Source of the DNA: Symsagittifera roscoffensis | Taxonomy: Eukaryota > Xenacoelomorpha > Acoela > Convolutidae | Reading direction: 5' to 3' | NCBI RefSeq assembly: GCF_963678635.1 | Contig: NC_087069.1 | Span: 53,702,635-53,766,634, forward strand | Length of the DNA stretch: 64,000 nucleotides | Shown here: positions 11,000-21,150 of the stretch, one piece after another | How the letters are laid out: the number at the start of each line of letters is the position of its first letter | Position numbering within the stretch: the first letter of the stretch is position 1 | The notes under the pieces: model-generated | What the model was told of the DNA's origin: nothing | What the model saw: the letters and a program-made list of their open reading frames with translations, nothing else | The model's database searches: none | Translations under genes and position numbers: made by a program

Positions 11000-13935
11000 T
11001 TTGGCCTGTTCCGGATTCCTCATACAATCCCGAGAATGCACAGTTTGGCCACGTAATGATAGTTGTTGAAATATAAGATGATGTAGAAGGATCTTGATGA
11101 GTCATAATACAAACAATGAGGGGAAACCTGAACAATCCATAATTTTTGAAACAGTTTTCGATTTTGGGCAACTTTCATGTTCATACCTATTGTCGAAAAA
11201 CTCACAGTTGACAATATTTAGGATGCTGTAACCTGGCCTTGATGAAATATACTACATAAAAAGAGGCGAAACTCAAATATTGCACATCGTTTCATTACTA
11301 GTCTTTGATGCTCAGCAATTTTGATTTCATAACTTTTGCCAAAAAAATTTAATTAATGAAATCTGAGATTATGTAGCATGATCTTAATAAGTCTCCTCGC
11401 ATACGAGGCGAAACTCGAACAGGGCAAATTTTTAAAGCAACTTTCAATGCTGAGCATTCTATGCTTCCATGTCATGGCTACAAAATTAATAGTTGTTGAG
11501 GTAAAAGATAACAAAAACCAATTTTAATGACTCATGATACAACTAGCAAGGGGTATTTGAAAAAACAAAACATAATTTTTTAAAAAGTATTCGATTCTGA
11601 GCAATTTTCATGATCATACCTATTGTCGAAAAAATCACAGTTGATGATATTTAGTAGATGTAACATGGCCTTGATGAGTCATACTACATATGATGCGGCG
11701 AACCTAAAACAGTGCACCTTTTTTCAATACTAATTTTTGATGCTGAGCAATTTTCATTTCATACCTATTTTAGAAAAAAAATTACCAAAAGAAAACTGAG
11801 AGGATCTAACATGAGCTGCGAAATTTTAGCGTTTATGACTATGGTTAAAAAAATCAAAAGTTGTTGAGATATAAGATATTCCTATTCGAGATTCTTGATA
11901 TTCGCACTACAAATTATGTGGCAAAACTTAAGCAAAATACATAGTTTTTAAAACACTCTTCGATTCTGATCAGCCTTCACGTACACACTTATGTTCTAAA
12001 AATTAAAAGTTAACGATAATTAGGATGAAGTAAAAGTTGGCATTAATGAGTCATACTGCATATGATGATGCAAAACTCGAGCAGTGCAGGTTAATCATAC
12101 AGCTTAGAATGCTGTGCATTTTCTGTGTTCAAACTATAGTTGAAAAACCAGTTGATTTATAAGATAATGTAAAGGGATCTTGATTAGTCAAACTTCATAT
12201 AATGAAGCAAAACTAGAACCATTCATAATTTTCGAATGTTTTCGATTCTGAGCAAAACTCTTGTTCATACCTATCGTCGAAACAGTAACAGTTAACATGG
12301 GCCTTGATGTAACATGGCTTTGATGAGTCACACTACATTTGAAGAAGCAAAGCTCAATCAGAGCACTTTTTTTCAATACTCGTTTTGAAGCTCAGCAATT
12401 TTCATATCAGACCTTTTGTCAAAAGATAAATAAGTTCCTAATAAGTCATAGTACATATGAGGCGAAAAACAAAGACGGCGTAACTTATATCAATTTTTTC
12501 AAGGCTGAGAAACTTTTCTCAGCTGATTCCTACGTTAAAAAAAAATAAGAAATAAGATGTTGTAACTTGATCTTGATGAGTCATTTTCTATATTATCAGG
12601 AAAAGCTTGAACGATAGATGATATTTACAACAGTTTTCGATTCTGAGCAACTTTGATTTTCATTACTATAGTCGAAAAATTATGAAATAATATTGAAATG
12701 ATGAAACATGTTTATGAATTTCACTACACAGAATGAGGAATTTCTCAAACAGTGCATATTTGTTCAATACTGGTTTTTGATGCTCAGTAATTTCCATTTC
12801 AGAACTACTATAGAAAAATTACTGTTTAAAGCAATCTGAAATCACGTATTATGTGCATGATGAGTCCTCGTACACATGAGGCAAAAATCAAACAGTGCTA
12901 TTTTTCAACCAGTAAAAATACTGCGCAATTTGTGTTCCTGTATATGGATAAGAGATCAACAGTTGTCGAAATACAAGACGAAGTAACATGATCATGATAA
13001 GTAATATAATCTCTACATATGAGACAAAGGTTGAAGGCTAAATAATTTTCAAAACAGTTGTTGATTCTGGGCGATTTTCATGTTCAAAACATTGGTTAAA
13101 AAACTAACAGTTAAGGACATCTAAGATGATGTAAAATGATCATGATGAAACCTACTACATATGAGGAGGCAAAATTCAAAAAGTGATGGTTTTTGATGCT
13201 CAGCAATTATCATTTCAGATCCTTTGTCGACAACTTAATAGTTAATTAGATCTCAGATGATGTAATATGAGCTTGATGATTCATTCTAGAAATGAGGCAA
13301 AAAAGGAGGAATGCGTCTTTTTCAAAAAAAAAAAATTTGATGCTGAGCATCTTTTGAGCTAAGGCATATGTTAAAAAAAAAGTAATGAAATAAGAGATGA
13401 TTTAACATGACCTTGATGAGTCATACTATATATTATAAGGCAAAACATGAAAGATGATTTTTACTCCAAGTTTTCGATGCTGAGCAGTTTTCATGTTCAT
13501 AATAAAGGTAAAAAATAAACAGTACTGAAAATAATTAGAATGGCACAAGACCTTGATATTTTATACAGCATTTGCGGCAAAAATCGAGGGGTTCCTTTTT
13601 TTTTCAGCAAAATTTTTTATGATCAACATCTTGCCAAACTTTATGTTTAAAAAAACCTAAAACTGTAATTTAAGACAATGTAACACAATCTTCAAAAATC
13701 CTGCTACAGATGATCACGCAAAACTCGAAGGCATTCGTTTTTAAGGATGAGCAATTGTTGTGTGTTAAAAATTCAATTTTAATTGAGATTAAGATGAAGT
13801 TACAGGAAAATAGTTTGTTATACTACGCATGATGAACAATACATAATTTTGAATGAAATTTTTGGATGATGAGCGACTTTTATGTACATAACTAAGGATA
13901 AAAAAATGAGGACGATTGAGATTACGATGATGTAA
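11000..13935. repeat. Degenerate satellite, about 145-bp monomers
   Basis: About 20 diverged monomers sharing, in order, GATGTAACATGNCCTTGATGAGTCAT, ACTACATATGATG...GGC(G/A)AAACTCGAACAGTGCA, and GATGCTGAGCAATTTTCAT, then TTCATACCTATTGTCGAAAAA. Spacing of the TTGATGAGTCA landmark is 130-157 bp. Neighbouring monomers differ in the middle block (TTTCAATACTAGTTTTTGATGCTCAGC versus TTCAAAACAGTTTTCGATTCTGAGC) in a way that hints at an older two-monomer unit. It lacks long open frames, and the divergence suggests age. Confidence 0.85.
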
Positions 13936-13984
13936 GTTGTCCTTTCCTTCTGTTGCCCATCTTGGGCGTCCTGTGCTCATCCGT

Positions 13985-15700
13985 CTCCACGCTAAAAACT
14001 TCGCCACTTCCGTCGGCTTTAACCACAGGTATGCGTAAGTAAAAGGGTGGTTTCTGGCGCATTTAAAAAAAAGGCAAAAAAAATGGGCGACAAAAGACAG
14101 TTTGGTCAAATTGGACAAAATTGATTGTCTAAGCGGGGGAGGTACGTGTTTAAAAAACGACTGTAACCAGGCCGAAAATAGGGTGGTTCTGATAAGGGAC
14201 TGTACAAAAGGGTCTGCTTGGATTACACGTGAGATTTTAGGAAAATATTGCTGCTAGGAACTTGGTAACGAGGTTAGCGTGGTTTTGTGTTAGAAAGTAT
14301 TCTGATGGCTGAAAAAGAAAATTGAAACTTCTTCTGAGTGGTTAAGGTTTAGTAACAGGTGTTGTTTGATCAAAAAAGCAGTCTGTGTCGTCTTTAAAAG
14401 TATTTAAACTAGATTGACAGGGTACGAGTGATAACAAGGATTTGGGTGACGCGAACGGTTTGTGGAGATTGAAAACTGAGGAGTAAAAAGGGACGGTGGT
14501 TTGAAACATTCAGGATCTCAATTTACTGTGCAGGTAGGCAGTGGAGCTCATAAGAGTTGAGCCAATTATTACATGGAGAGTTTGCTTTTGGGTAGTCCGC
14601 AAGTGAATTATGGAAGTTTCGCTGGCGGCTTGCGCCAAGGCCGGAGAGACATAATCTGAAGAAGGACAAATTAAGGCTTTTTAAGTTAAAAGAAGAGTTT
14701 CTTTTGACTGACCCCATAATAAACTTGTTAGCGCTCTCGGGAATCCTATCCAGCGACGATTCTTGTGCGCAGATCTCTTGCAGTGACTCCTAAAAAACTA
14801 TTTAGACTTTTATTAAGAGGAAGAGGCTCGTTGATTGAAAAAACATTCGGAGTTTTGTTCAATTCTTGTTGTAATGCAAGAGGAAGGTATTTGGACCTTC
14901 AAAGGACGCAATGCTGGCTTACGGGAGGTGAAAAAGAATAAAAAGGTGGTGCAGATAACCATTTAGTGAACGCGATGCTTCATCAACGTTGCGGCTTTGG
15001 GCGAAAGGGTGGGAATTATCTGCGTATTAGGTGAGGCGAAGATTTTGGCGGTGTGAGGGGGGGGGGGGAGGACCGTCCTGGGCATAAAATTTGAAAGAGC
15101 CGGTGATAAAAAAAGAGTCCCGGGGAACCCCACAGTGATCAATTTTATGGGGGACACTTGGTTGTTGAAAAAAGAGGTGGCAGGTCCGGCGCATCAATAA
15201 TTGCTTAGCCAGCTAACAATGCCTCTTACTGTCGATGTGTCATGAATGAGTTTCACTAAAGTTCTATGACATACCAAAATGCCTTATGAAAGGTCAAGTG
15301 TGACGAGAGCACTACGTAAAGAGGGTGGTTTCATTTAAAATCATCAGATTTTAAAAATTAAGGGTGGAGAGATCGGTTTTGGTGGAGTAAACTGCGCGGA
15401 ATCCGTGTCAGTCTGGCATTTGGGAAATACTTGGTTAAAACAGAATGGATGAGCCACTCTAAGTATTTGACAACGGGGCACAGTGAAGTAGGCCCGTTTC
15501 CAAAATTTTTCCATAATTGGGAGATATTTTTATCAGACAGCAAACAGGTCAAGTAATCAAGTACAAGATGTCCAAGATGTTGCGGTGGACATTACAAAGC
15601 GCATCCGGACCAAGTGCTTTTTAGGGTTTGCTATCCGCAACGGCTTGTTTTTTCTGAGGGGTGAAGGTTGGGTTATCAGACACAAAGTTTTGGCAATTTT
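13985..15700 (-). pseudogene. LINE reverse transcriptase, degraded
   Basis: Minus-strand fragments fit RT blocks in order. KALGPDALCN at about 15600 is the K-A-x-G-P-D entry motif. CPVVKYLEWLIHSVLTKYFP lies near 15430-15490. VTLDLS, then FHKAF with a slip, near 15300 is the L-D-x-S-K-A-F-D block. IVSWLSNY is near 15200. PGTLFLSPALSNF near 15090 is the G-x-P-Q-G-x-x-L-S-P block. KIFASPNTQIIPT near 15040 stands where Y-A-D-D-T should be, so the catalytic Asp pair is lost. LLWGQSKETLLLT near 14700 and SSTAYLHSK near 14520 match the RT thumb and downstream part. YLWLKPTEVAKFL near 14020 is the C-terminal D-L-W-x-x-P-x-E-V-A-x-F-L signature of jockey-like animal LINEs. Several stops and shifts interrupt it. 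Clade assignment is tentative. Confidence 0.75.
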
Positions 15701-16059
15701 TCGTTGAGATTTCCTGAATAACTTAGAGGCATGATTCCTAGCATTTGTAAATTGCTATTCACCGCTTTTGCTAAATAATGCCTACCTATAACAGGCTTGG
15801 ATCCATAAAGGGAGCGCACCACAGTTCAGTAGCCACATGTCGGGGGGATTTTCTCCCTTCATTTTTCTTGTCTTGTCTACGTACACTCTACTCTTCACTC
15901 AACAACACAGCATCGAACCTTTCGCCTAAACCAGCTAAACCTACTCTCAAAGAACTCACTGCTAACTAATGCAAAAAACTCCTCGAATCTTTCTGTAACC
16001 AATACCTAACTAACAAAAAGAAACGCTTATATTACTACAATTTTATTTTATTAGTACAA

Positions 16060-16633
16060 TATTAATAACTGATGGATTATCTGGGAAATCAGATTTCCTA
16101 GCCCAGAATTAAATCCACATTCAGGAAATCAAGTTGAAAAACGAAGTCGTAATCCCTCCTTAAGTCCTTTGTACCCACTCAACCTAAATAACCGAAACAA
16201 AGGGTGGCAGCGTCCTCATTGCTATCCTTGAATCTATACAGTACGAAGAACTAACTCTAAATACCCACGATACGCTAAAGGCTATGAGGATCCAGTGGTA
16301 TCCCGTTCGTCGAAACTTCCTATCAGTAAAATTACATACCTGCTAGATCTAACTTTCTTCCCAGGTACACCAAAGTACTTGGTGACGCCCATTACTCCCT
16401 CTGCAGTTCGAAGAAGATCAACGTGATCAAGTTCTCTCTAATGAAATCACCGAATCCACTCTTGCATCATTAAATGACGTCACCCAAACAAGTACCTTTT
16501 AATTCTGATACACAATACTTCTCACCTGTTATTTCCCTGTCATCACAGTCCTTTTTACTTTCTTCATTCTCGAACCCAATCAATCAAATCCCTAGAGTCC
16601 GACCACTTTCCCATACTTATCGAATTAGCTCTC
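16060..16633 (+). pseudogene. LINE endonuclease domain, inverted relative to its RT
   Basis: Across shifting plus-strand frames I read DGLSGKSDFLAQN (start of an exonuclease-endonuclease-phosphatase fold), an E-I-K-L-K step (the catalytic Q-E-x-K site), NKGGSVLIAIL (the K-G-G-G-V block), YEELTLNTHDTLKAMRIQWY, a D-A-H-x-S-L step, LASLNDVTQTSTF, ISLSSQSFL, and near the end S-D-H-F-P-I-L-I-E-L-A-L (the S-D-H-x-P motif). The domain stops where satellite sequence resumes. Upstream plus-strand sequence (15778-16020) probably belongs to the preceding part of the same element. The last motif is read across a frameshift, so the copy is non-functional. Confidence 0.7.
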
Positions 16634-16775
16634 GATGTATGATGACCTTGATGAGTCATACTACACTTGATGATGCAAAAACTGAACAGTGCATACTGTT
16701 TCGAATAATATTTTTGTTGCTGAGCAACTTTCATGGCCATAACGATGATAAACAAAACTGACAGCTAATGAGATA
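16634..16775. repeat. 145-bp satellite monomer right of the LINE
   Basis: GATGACCTTGATGAGTCATACTACACTTGATGATGC, then GAACAGTGCATACTGTTTCG and TTGCTGAGCAACTTTCATGGCCATA follow the monomer order of the main array. It continues the monomer broken at 13935. Confidence 0.75.
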
Positions 16776-16899
16776 CTAGCGCTTGACTCGCACCTACGCT
16801 GCTTCAAACAGATCGTTGTACGTCAAAAAGGGCTTCCCTATAACATATACTAAAACAGCAATATTCAGTGACCCTAATTTGATTTATCCATGAAGATAA

Positions 16900-17910
16900 G
16901 CTGGGCTTATCTCTCAGGGTTTCGTTTTCATACAAAAGGCCATACCTCGAAAAACAAAGAGCATAAAATTTGCACATCTCGAAAACCAAAAAAGATTTCA
17001 GATGTCAGAGGGCTGATTTGCAACGAACATGTGTCATCGATAGGATACCACCTTAGGGTTGAGAATTTGAATTTCTAATAATTTTCAAGTCGTTTTTTTT
17101 AACAAAAAACTTTTGAAAAAATCAAAAAAAAGCCCCGTGTCGGAAACAGAAAAAAGATTGAGCAATCAAGTTTGGAGGAAAGAAATGCAAAACCTGAGTA
17201 TACCCCGACAGCACATCAACAAAGGGTTGAAAATTTTCAAACTCCTGAGTGTAAACTGGCCGTACCTCACTATAGGTTTGAGAATTTCAAAATCGGTTAC
17301 GTTATTGTATATCCAAGTTCTTTTTTTTTGAAAAAATTTTTAAAAAAATCGCCATATCTCGGAAACTAAAAAGATTTGATCAGTCAAAATTAGAGGGCAA
17401 ATTTGCAATGCCAATGGGTAACTGATAGGAGCCTGCCTCAGGGTTGAGAACTTGAACTTCGCATAGTTTTTTATATCTAAGTTTTCGTCAAAAAAAAAAT
17501 AAAAAAACGCATTATCTCGAAATGGCAAAGGATTTGAGCAGTCCTACTTGAACGCCAGATTTGAAAATCCTGAGTGTACCCTGACAGCACCCCACTATAG
17601 GAATGAGAACTTCAAGCTCGGTTACTTTATTTTATAACTAATTTAATTTTTTGGAAACAATATTTAAAAAAAACCATAGAAAAACGCCATATCACTAAAA
17701 CTAAAAGATTTGAGCAGTCATATTTGGACGCCAGCTTTGAAAATCCTTAGTGTAACCAGACAGCATCCATCTATAGGATTGAGAACTTCAAGATTGAGAA
17801 CTTCGAGGAATATCTCGAAAACCAAAAGGAATTGAGCTGTCATACTTGGACGCCAGCTTTGCAACCCCTTAGTGTACCCTGACGGCGGCTCCCATTTATA
17901 GGGTTGAGAA
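16900..17910. repeat. Tandem array, about 160-170-bp period, six decayed units
   Basis: Each unit has CGCCATATCTCGAAAACNAAAAGATTTGAGCAGTCA, GGACGCCAGCTTTGAAAATCCTNAGTGTACC, GACAGCACCC-TCTATAGG and TTGAGAACTTCAAACTCGG. The last landmark recurs at about 17054, 17273, 17441, 17602, 17777 and 17900. The open frames across it are shadows. Confidence 0.75.
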
Positions 17911-18541
17911 AAGAAATTTTAGTTAAATAAATTGCGAAACGTTGCGAATATAGGAAAAATGTAAGAGCATTCGCTACAACAGACTTTAAAACGTCGAAAT
18001 GCGTAAACATTTTAACCCTTGCAACGTTTTGGCCATTTAGCAGACCAACATAGCTTAGCGACTTCTTAAACATGTTGCCAAATAAAATTGCCATACCTCA
18101 AACAAACACAAACAGATCACAGCTCCTAAACAAGCAAAAGTGGTTTGAATGCTGCAATATACATTCTCCGCTCAATCAAATATATAGATAGATCCAAAAA
18201 AACCACAACTAGGCCATATATTTCAGTAAAATTAACCGTTACCAATTCGATGCAATGATGAAAGTTCCTAAATGACTTCTCACTAGTTGGGATTGGTAGA
18301 TAGCGATCAAAAGTTTCGAGGCAATTTTTAACAATTATTCAAATATTTACAAGTATGTACAAATATCTACAAATATACAATTTGTCACATCTGTTCCAGT
18401 ATTTTAAACACTCAAGTATGTACAAATATTTACATATATACAATTCAGTTATCGCTCAAGTTTGAGTCAGTCCAGTAATAGATTTTTGTAGTAGTAGTAG
18501 TGGAAGGCAACCTTTAGTAGTCCACATTGTTAGTCAACATT
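17911..18541. other. 3' flank of the FPGS gene
   Basis: AT-rich sequence downstream of the FPGS stop. It holds a (GTA)n run at 18488-18500 and a doubled CAAGTATGTACAAATAT motif (18352 and 18414). I see no AATAAA or ATTAAA on the minus strand close to the stop, so the polyadenylation site is not resolved. Confidence 0.4.
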
Positions 18542-19999
18542 CTAGTTACACTGTTGCTTTGAGTCAGTTATATCCTCCAACAACTTCAGAACACCGCCTA
18601 CAAGATAAAGGCTCCCAGTGACCAAAACACAGATATGGGCATTGTCGGAAATATTTCTCAGCGAGCTTATAGCACCGTCAATGTGCTCTTCTACTGATAC
18701 ATCTGATCTGTTGTTTAGCTCCTTCCATATCGCCATATTTCGATGACATCTATCTATGTGCATAGATACGACAGTCCTAGCATCATTATGCCTAAACGAA
18801 TTGTCTGAATCCAAAATAGGTGTCGTCAAAATCACGTGATCAAAAGAGACCTCATTGTTAAAAATTCGTAGGAAATTCTCGTCATTTCTTTCAAGTGTAA
18901 AAGTACAAACTAAGACTTTCTTCACATTCTGCTCGTGTTCGAATTGCAATTTTGTTTTGAACCATTCTAGACATAGTTTCAAACTTTCTGCTGTATGCGC
19001 AGCGTCTAGGTAAAATGTCAGATTGTCACCGACTTTCACTGTTTCACAGCGCCCAGGCCATCTCACATTCTGTAAGCCTCGTGTTACCTTAACGCGATCT
19101 AACATTCCATAACCCATTTGCTCGGCCCATCCATTGCTGAGTCTGACAGCCAATGATGCATTGGTTTTCTGATGGCCACCTTCTAATCCTAACTCTACGT
19201 CCTCCAGTTCCGTATTCATTCTAACTGTTTGCAATTTGACGCCCTTTTCCTCGGCGCATTGATTCAGTTTACTCAACGCTCCAGGAATGGGTTGTTCTAT
19301 GGTAAAAGCTGGAACACCAGGTTTGAAAATTCCTGCTTTATTCCAAGCGATTTCTTCAATACTGTCTCCTAGAATGCTTTGGTGATCAAAATGCAGAGCT
19401 GTTACTCCGCATACAGCGGGTTTCCTGACAATATTTGTTGGGTCAAAAGTACCGCCCAAGCCAACTTCTAAGACAGCGACATCAACTTTTTCGTCAAGGA
19501 AGATTTTGAAGGCTAAAATATTCACTATAAAGATGAAAAAAGGCATATCAAAATCGTCACGTCTCAATGACCAAAGCTTGTTATAAACCTCAAGAAAATA
19601 ATCAGCGAACTGCTCCTGTGAAATAGGCTTCCCGTTGATTCTCACTCGTTCGACAAGATCAATCAAATGAGGAGAACTCAAAAAACCAGTTTTAAACCCT
19701 GAACTTCTAAGTACACTTTCCGTAAACGCGCACACTGAGCCTTTTCCTTTTGTTCCGCTAACGTGTACAACATTGAGTCTACTCAAATCGTCTTGCGTTA
19801 TGCCAGCTCTTTCTAAATATCGCGGAAATGCATCCATCCTCCTTTGTGCAATGCTGATAGAACTACCTACCATTTTCCAGTCTGGCTGAATTGAGTTCGA
19901 AATATTGACTGCTTTTTCATACTTCTCACACGTCATTTTTGCTAATGGATATCTTCTTAAATTGAAAAAGGATGGGCATTTCGTAGCAAGCGATGACAT
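18542..19999 (-). CDS. FPGS: Folylpolyglutamate synthase, single exon
   Basis: Adds glutamates to folates in the cytosol and mitochondria with ATP, trapping folate in the cell. The frame is 485 codons from the first ATG (19999) and uninterrupted. Visible motifs: P-loop GTKGKGS at about residues 82-88, SSPHLIDLVERVRING after it, the Mur-ligase-type EVGLGGTFDPTN at about 178-189, DHQSILGDSIEEIAWNKAGI at about 205, EGGHQKTNA, WPGR at about 314, and D-A-A-H-T at about 332, where the family usually has D-G-A-H-T. Length and order fit eukaryotic FPGS. The first 21 residues are basic and lack acids (SSLATKCPSFFNLRRYPLAK), resembling a mitochondrial leader. Met22 would give a cytosolic form, the two-start arrangement known for mammalian FPGS. 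The absence of introns is notable, since vertebrate FPGS has many; a retrocopy or lineage intron loss is possible. Function is confident, activity is not proven. Confidence 0.93.
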   Translation of the reverse strand: MSSLATKCPSFFNLRRYPLAKMTCEKYEKAVNISNSIQPDWKMVGSSISIAQRRMDAFPRYLERAGITQDDLSRLNVVHVSGTKGKGSVCAFTESVLRSSGFKTGFLSSPHLIDLVERVRINGKPISQEQFADYFLEVYNKLWSLRRDDFDMPFFIFIVNILAFKIFLDEKVDVAVLEVGLGGTFDPTNIVRKPAVCGVTALHFDHQSILGDSIEEIAWNKAGIFKPGVPAFTIEQPIPGALSKLNQCAEEKGVKLQTVRMNTELEDVELGLEGGHQKTNASLAVRLSNGWAEQMGYGMLDRVKVTRGLQNVRWPGRCETVKVGDNLTFYLDAAHTAESLKLCLEWFKTKLQFEHEQNVKKVLVCTFTLERNDENFLRIFNNEVSFDHVILTTPILDSDNSFRHNDARTVVSMHIDRCHRNMAIWKELNNRSDVSVEEHIDGAISSLRNISDNAHICVLVTGSLYLVGGVLKLLEDITDSKQQCN

Positions 20000-20082
20000 C
20001 TTCACAGAACGATTTGATATCTAAGCAACTAATCTGGAAATGTAGATAAACAACAATGAAGAAAATCACCAATTGATTCGAG

Positions 20083-20090
20083 CTTTTATA
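20083..20090 (-). promoter_or_regulatory. Candidate TATA box of FPGS
   Basis: TATAAAAG on the minus strand, about 84 nt upstream of the FPGS ATG, placed for a transcription start near 20055 and a short leader. It is the only good TATA match in the region; AT-richness makes chance occurrence possible. Confidence 0.4.
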
Positions 20091-20145
20091 AAAAGAATTG
20101 AAAATGTAAATTACGAACGTTTTCGCACACTTGTAGCAGTAGAAA

Positions 20146-21150
20146 AGCCTGCGAAGAGTTCTTGACAACATTATCAAACACGGAAAACACTTCGGATATC
20201 ATGTAAAGGCATCGAAGTGTCAGCTCACTGTAAAAGATGAAAAATACAATGAGGCGGTAAAAGTATTCAAAAATACCGAAATTGAAATGAAGAAAGGGGC
20301 CAGAGTACTTGGTTTTGTCATACGATCTGAGACTGGATGTAAGACTTTCTTAGAAAATCAATTAGAAGAATAAAATAAAAATCTGAAAAAAAACTTGGCA
20401 GGATCGCGAAAACATCACTACACAAGGTGTACTCCTGTTATAGAGTTGCAAAAAGTTCGGACAGACAGAATTAATTTAAAAGAGCAACTGTCTAGACATC
20501 AACGGAAATTGAAATAAACATAACGTCGAAAGATCATAAAGCAGAGTTTTGCTCAAAACTTATAACCACGGCGGGCAATTGCATCCGAAGCGTCGAATAG
20601 TAAACCTTCGAAAAGAAAAAATATTGCTCAGGATGGCTGAGGTTTTTCTGCGATTAGTTCCCAAAATTTGAAAAATTTGATCATCTCTGATTCTTTTTTA
20701 GGACGGCCTAATCTATTTTTTTCAAATGAACTCTAGATTTAGTTTTTTTTTAACTGATTTTGCGAACTGGTTTATATGAAAATCTGGATGTTCATCGCAG
20801 TATTTAAAAAATAGGCTAGGATAATCATCAGATAATCGACGATCATGCATTTAGAATTTGGTCTGACAGAAAATTCAAGGTTGTTCGGCTTCAGATTTTG
20901 CATGCAAAAAAGCGTCGAAAAGCACTGATTGCTCATTTTAATTAATTCTGTCTGTCCGAACTTTTTGCTACTAATTATACACCAAAAGGGTACAAGAAAA
21001 ATTACAGTTTTTAGCATGAACTAGCCCTAAAACCACAGAAAACATTCAGGCCTGCGAGCAGATACTGCAGGAAAATCTTATTCCAAATTTATTTGGTTAA
21101 GATCGTATCAGCCATGTAACATTCACCCGGAAGTACTTATCGACGGAAAA
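20146..21150 (+). pseudogene. Retroelement reverse-transcriptase fragment, split by a MITE
   Basis: Plus-strand frame from 20146 to a stop at 20371 reads IIKHGKHFGYHVKASKCQLT and then a V-F-K-N-T segment followed by GARVLGFVIRSETG. This is the pattern H-G-x-x-F-G-Y, K-x-x-L and then G-x-x-x-L-G-x-x-I-G-S known from a family of animal RT polyproteins, possibly DIRS-like. After a frameshift, GRIAKTSLHKVYSCY (20398-20442) continues it. The MITE follows, and from 20975 the text resumes through VQEKLQFLA and ENIQACEQILQENLIPNLFG, again with stops. Everything is non-functional. It begins only about 60 bp from the FPGS TATA box, on the opposite strand. The clade is uncertain. Confidence 0.6.
20443..20974. 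mobile_element. MITE, 532 bp, with about 30-40-bp terminal inverted repeats
   Basis: GCAAAAAGTTCGGACAGACA plus GAATTAATT at 20448-20476 is perfectly inverted at 20940-20968, and similarity continues inward for about 10 bp. TTATA lies on both sides (20438-20442 and 20975-20979). Removing the element and one TTATA joins the codons of the interrupted RT frame (C-Y-T), supporting a 5-bp target duplication. There is no coding capacity inside. The 5-bp duplication does not point clearly to one superfamily. Confidence 0.8.

Larger units (their letters stand above)
13936..16633 (-). mobile_element. 5'-inverted LINE (jockey/CR1-like) inserted in the 145-bp satellite
   Basis: A non-LTR retrotransposon copy interrupts a satellite monomer. 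The left flank ends ...GATTACGATGATGTA and the right flank resumes GATGTATGATGACCTTGATGAGTCATAC, so GATGTA is a candidate target duplication. Reverse transcriptase is read on the minus strand (13936 to about 15700). The endonuclease domain is read on the plus strand and ends exactly at the right boundary (about 16060-16633). This order and orientation is what twin priming produces: the 5' segment is inverted, and the region between endonuclease and RT is missing. Stops and frameshifts show it is dead. Confidence 0.8.

Noticed and set aside
11083-13935. Hammerhead-ribozyme-like TTGATGAG...GGCGAAAC order in satellite monomers, with a plausible stem in some (for example CCTCG/CGAGG near 11392)
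   Set aside because: The invariant C of C-U-G-A-U-G-A is U in the monomers read, the second stem is absent in most monomers, and no cleavage-site triplet with flanking stems was found.
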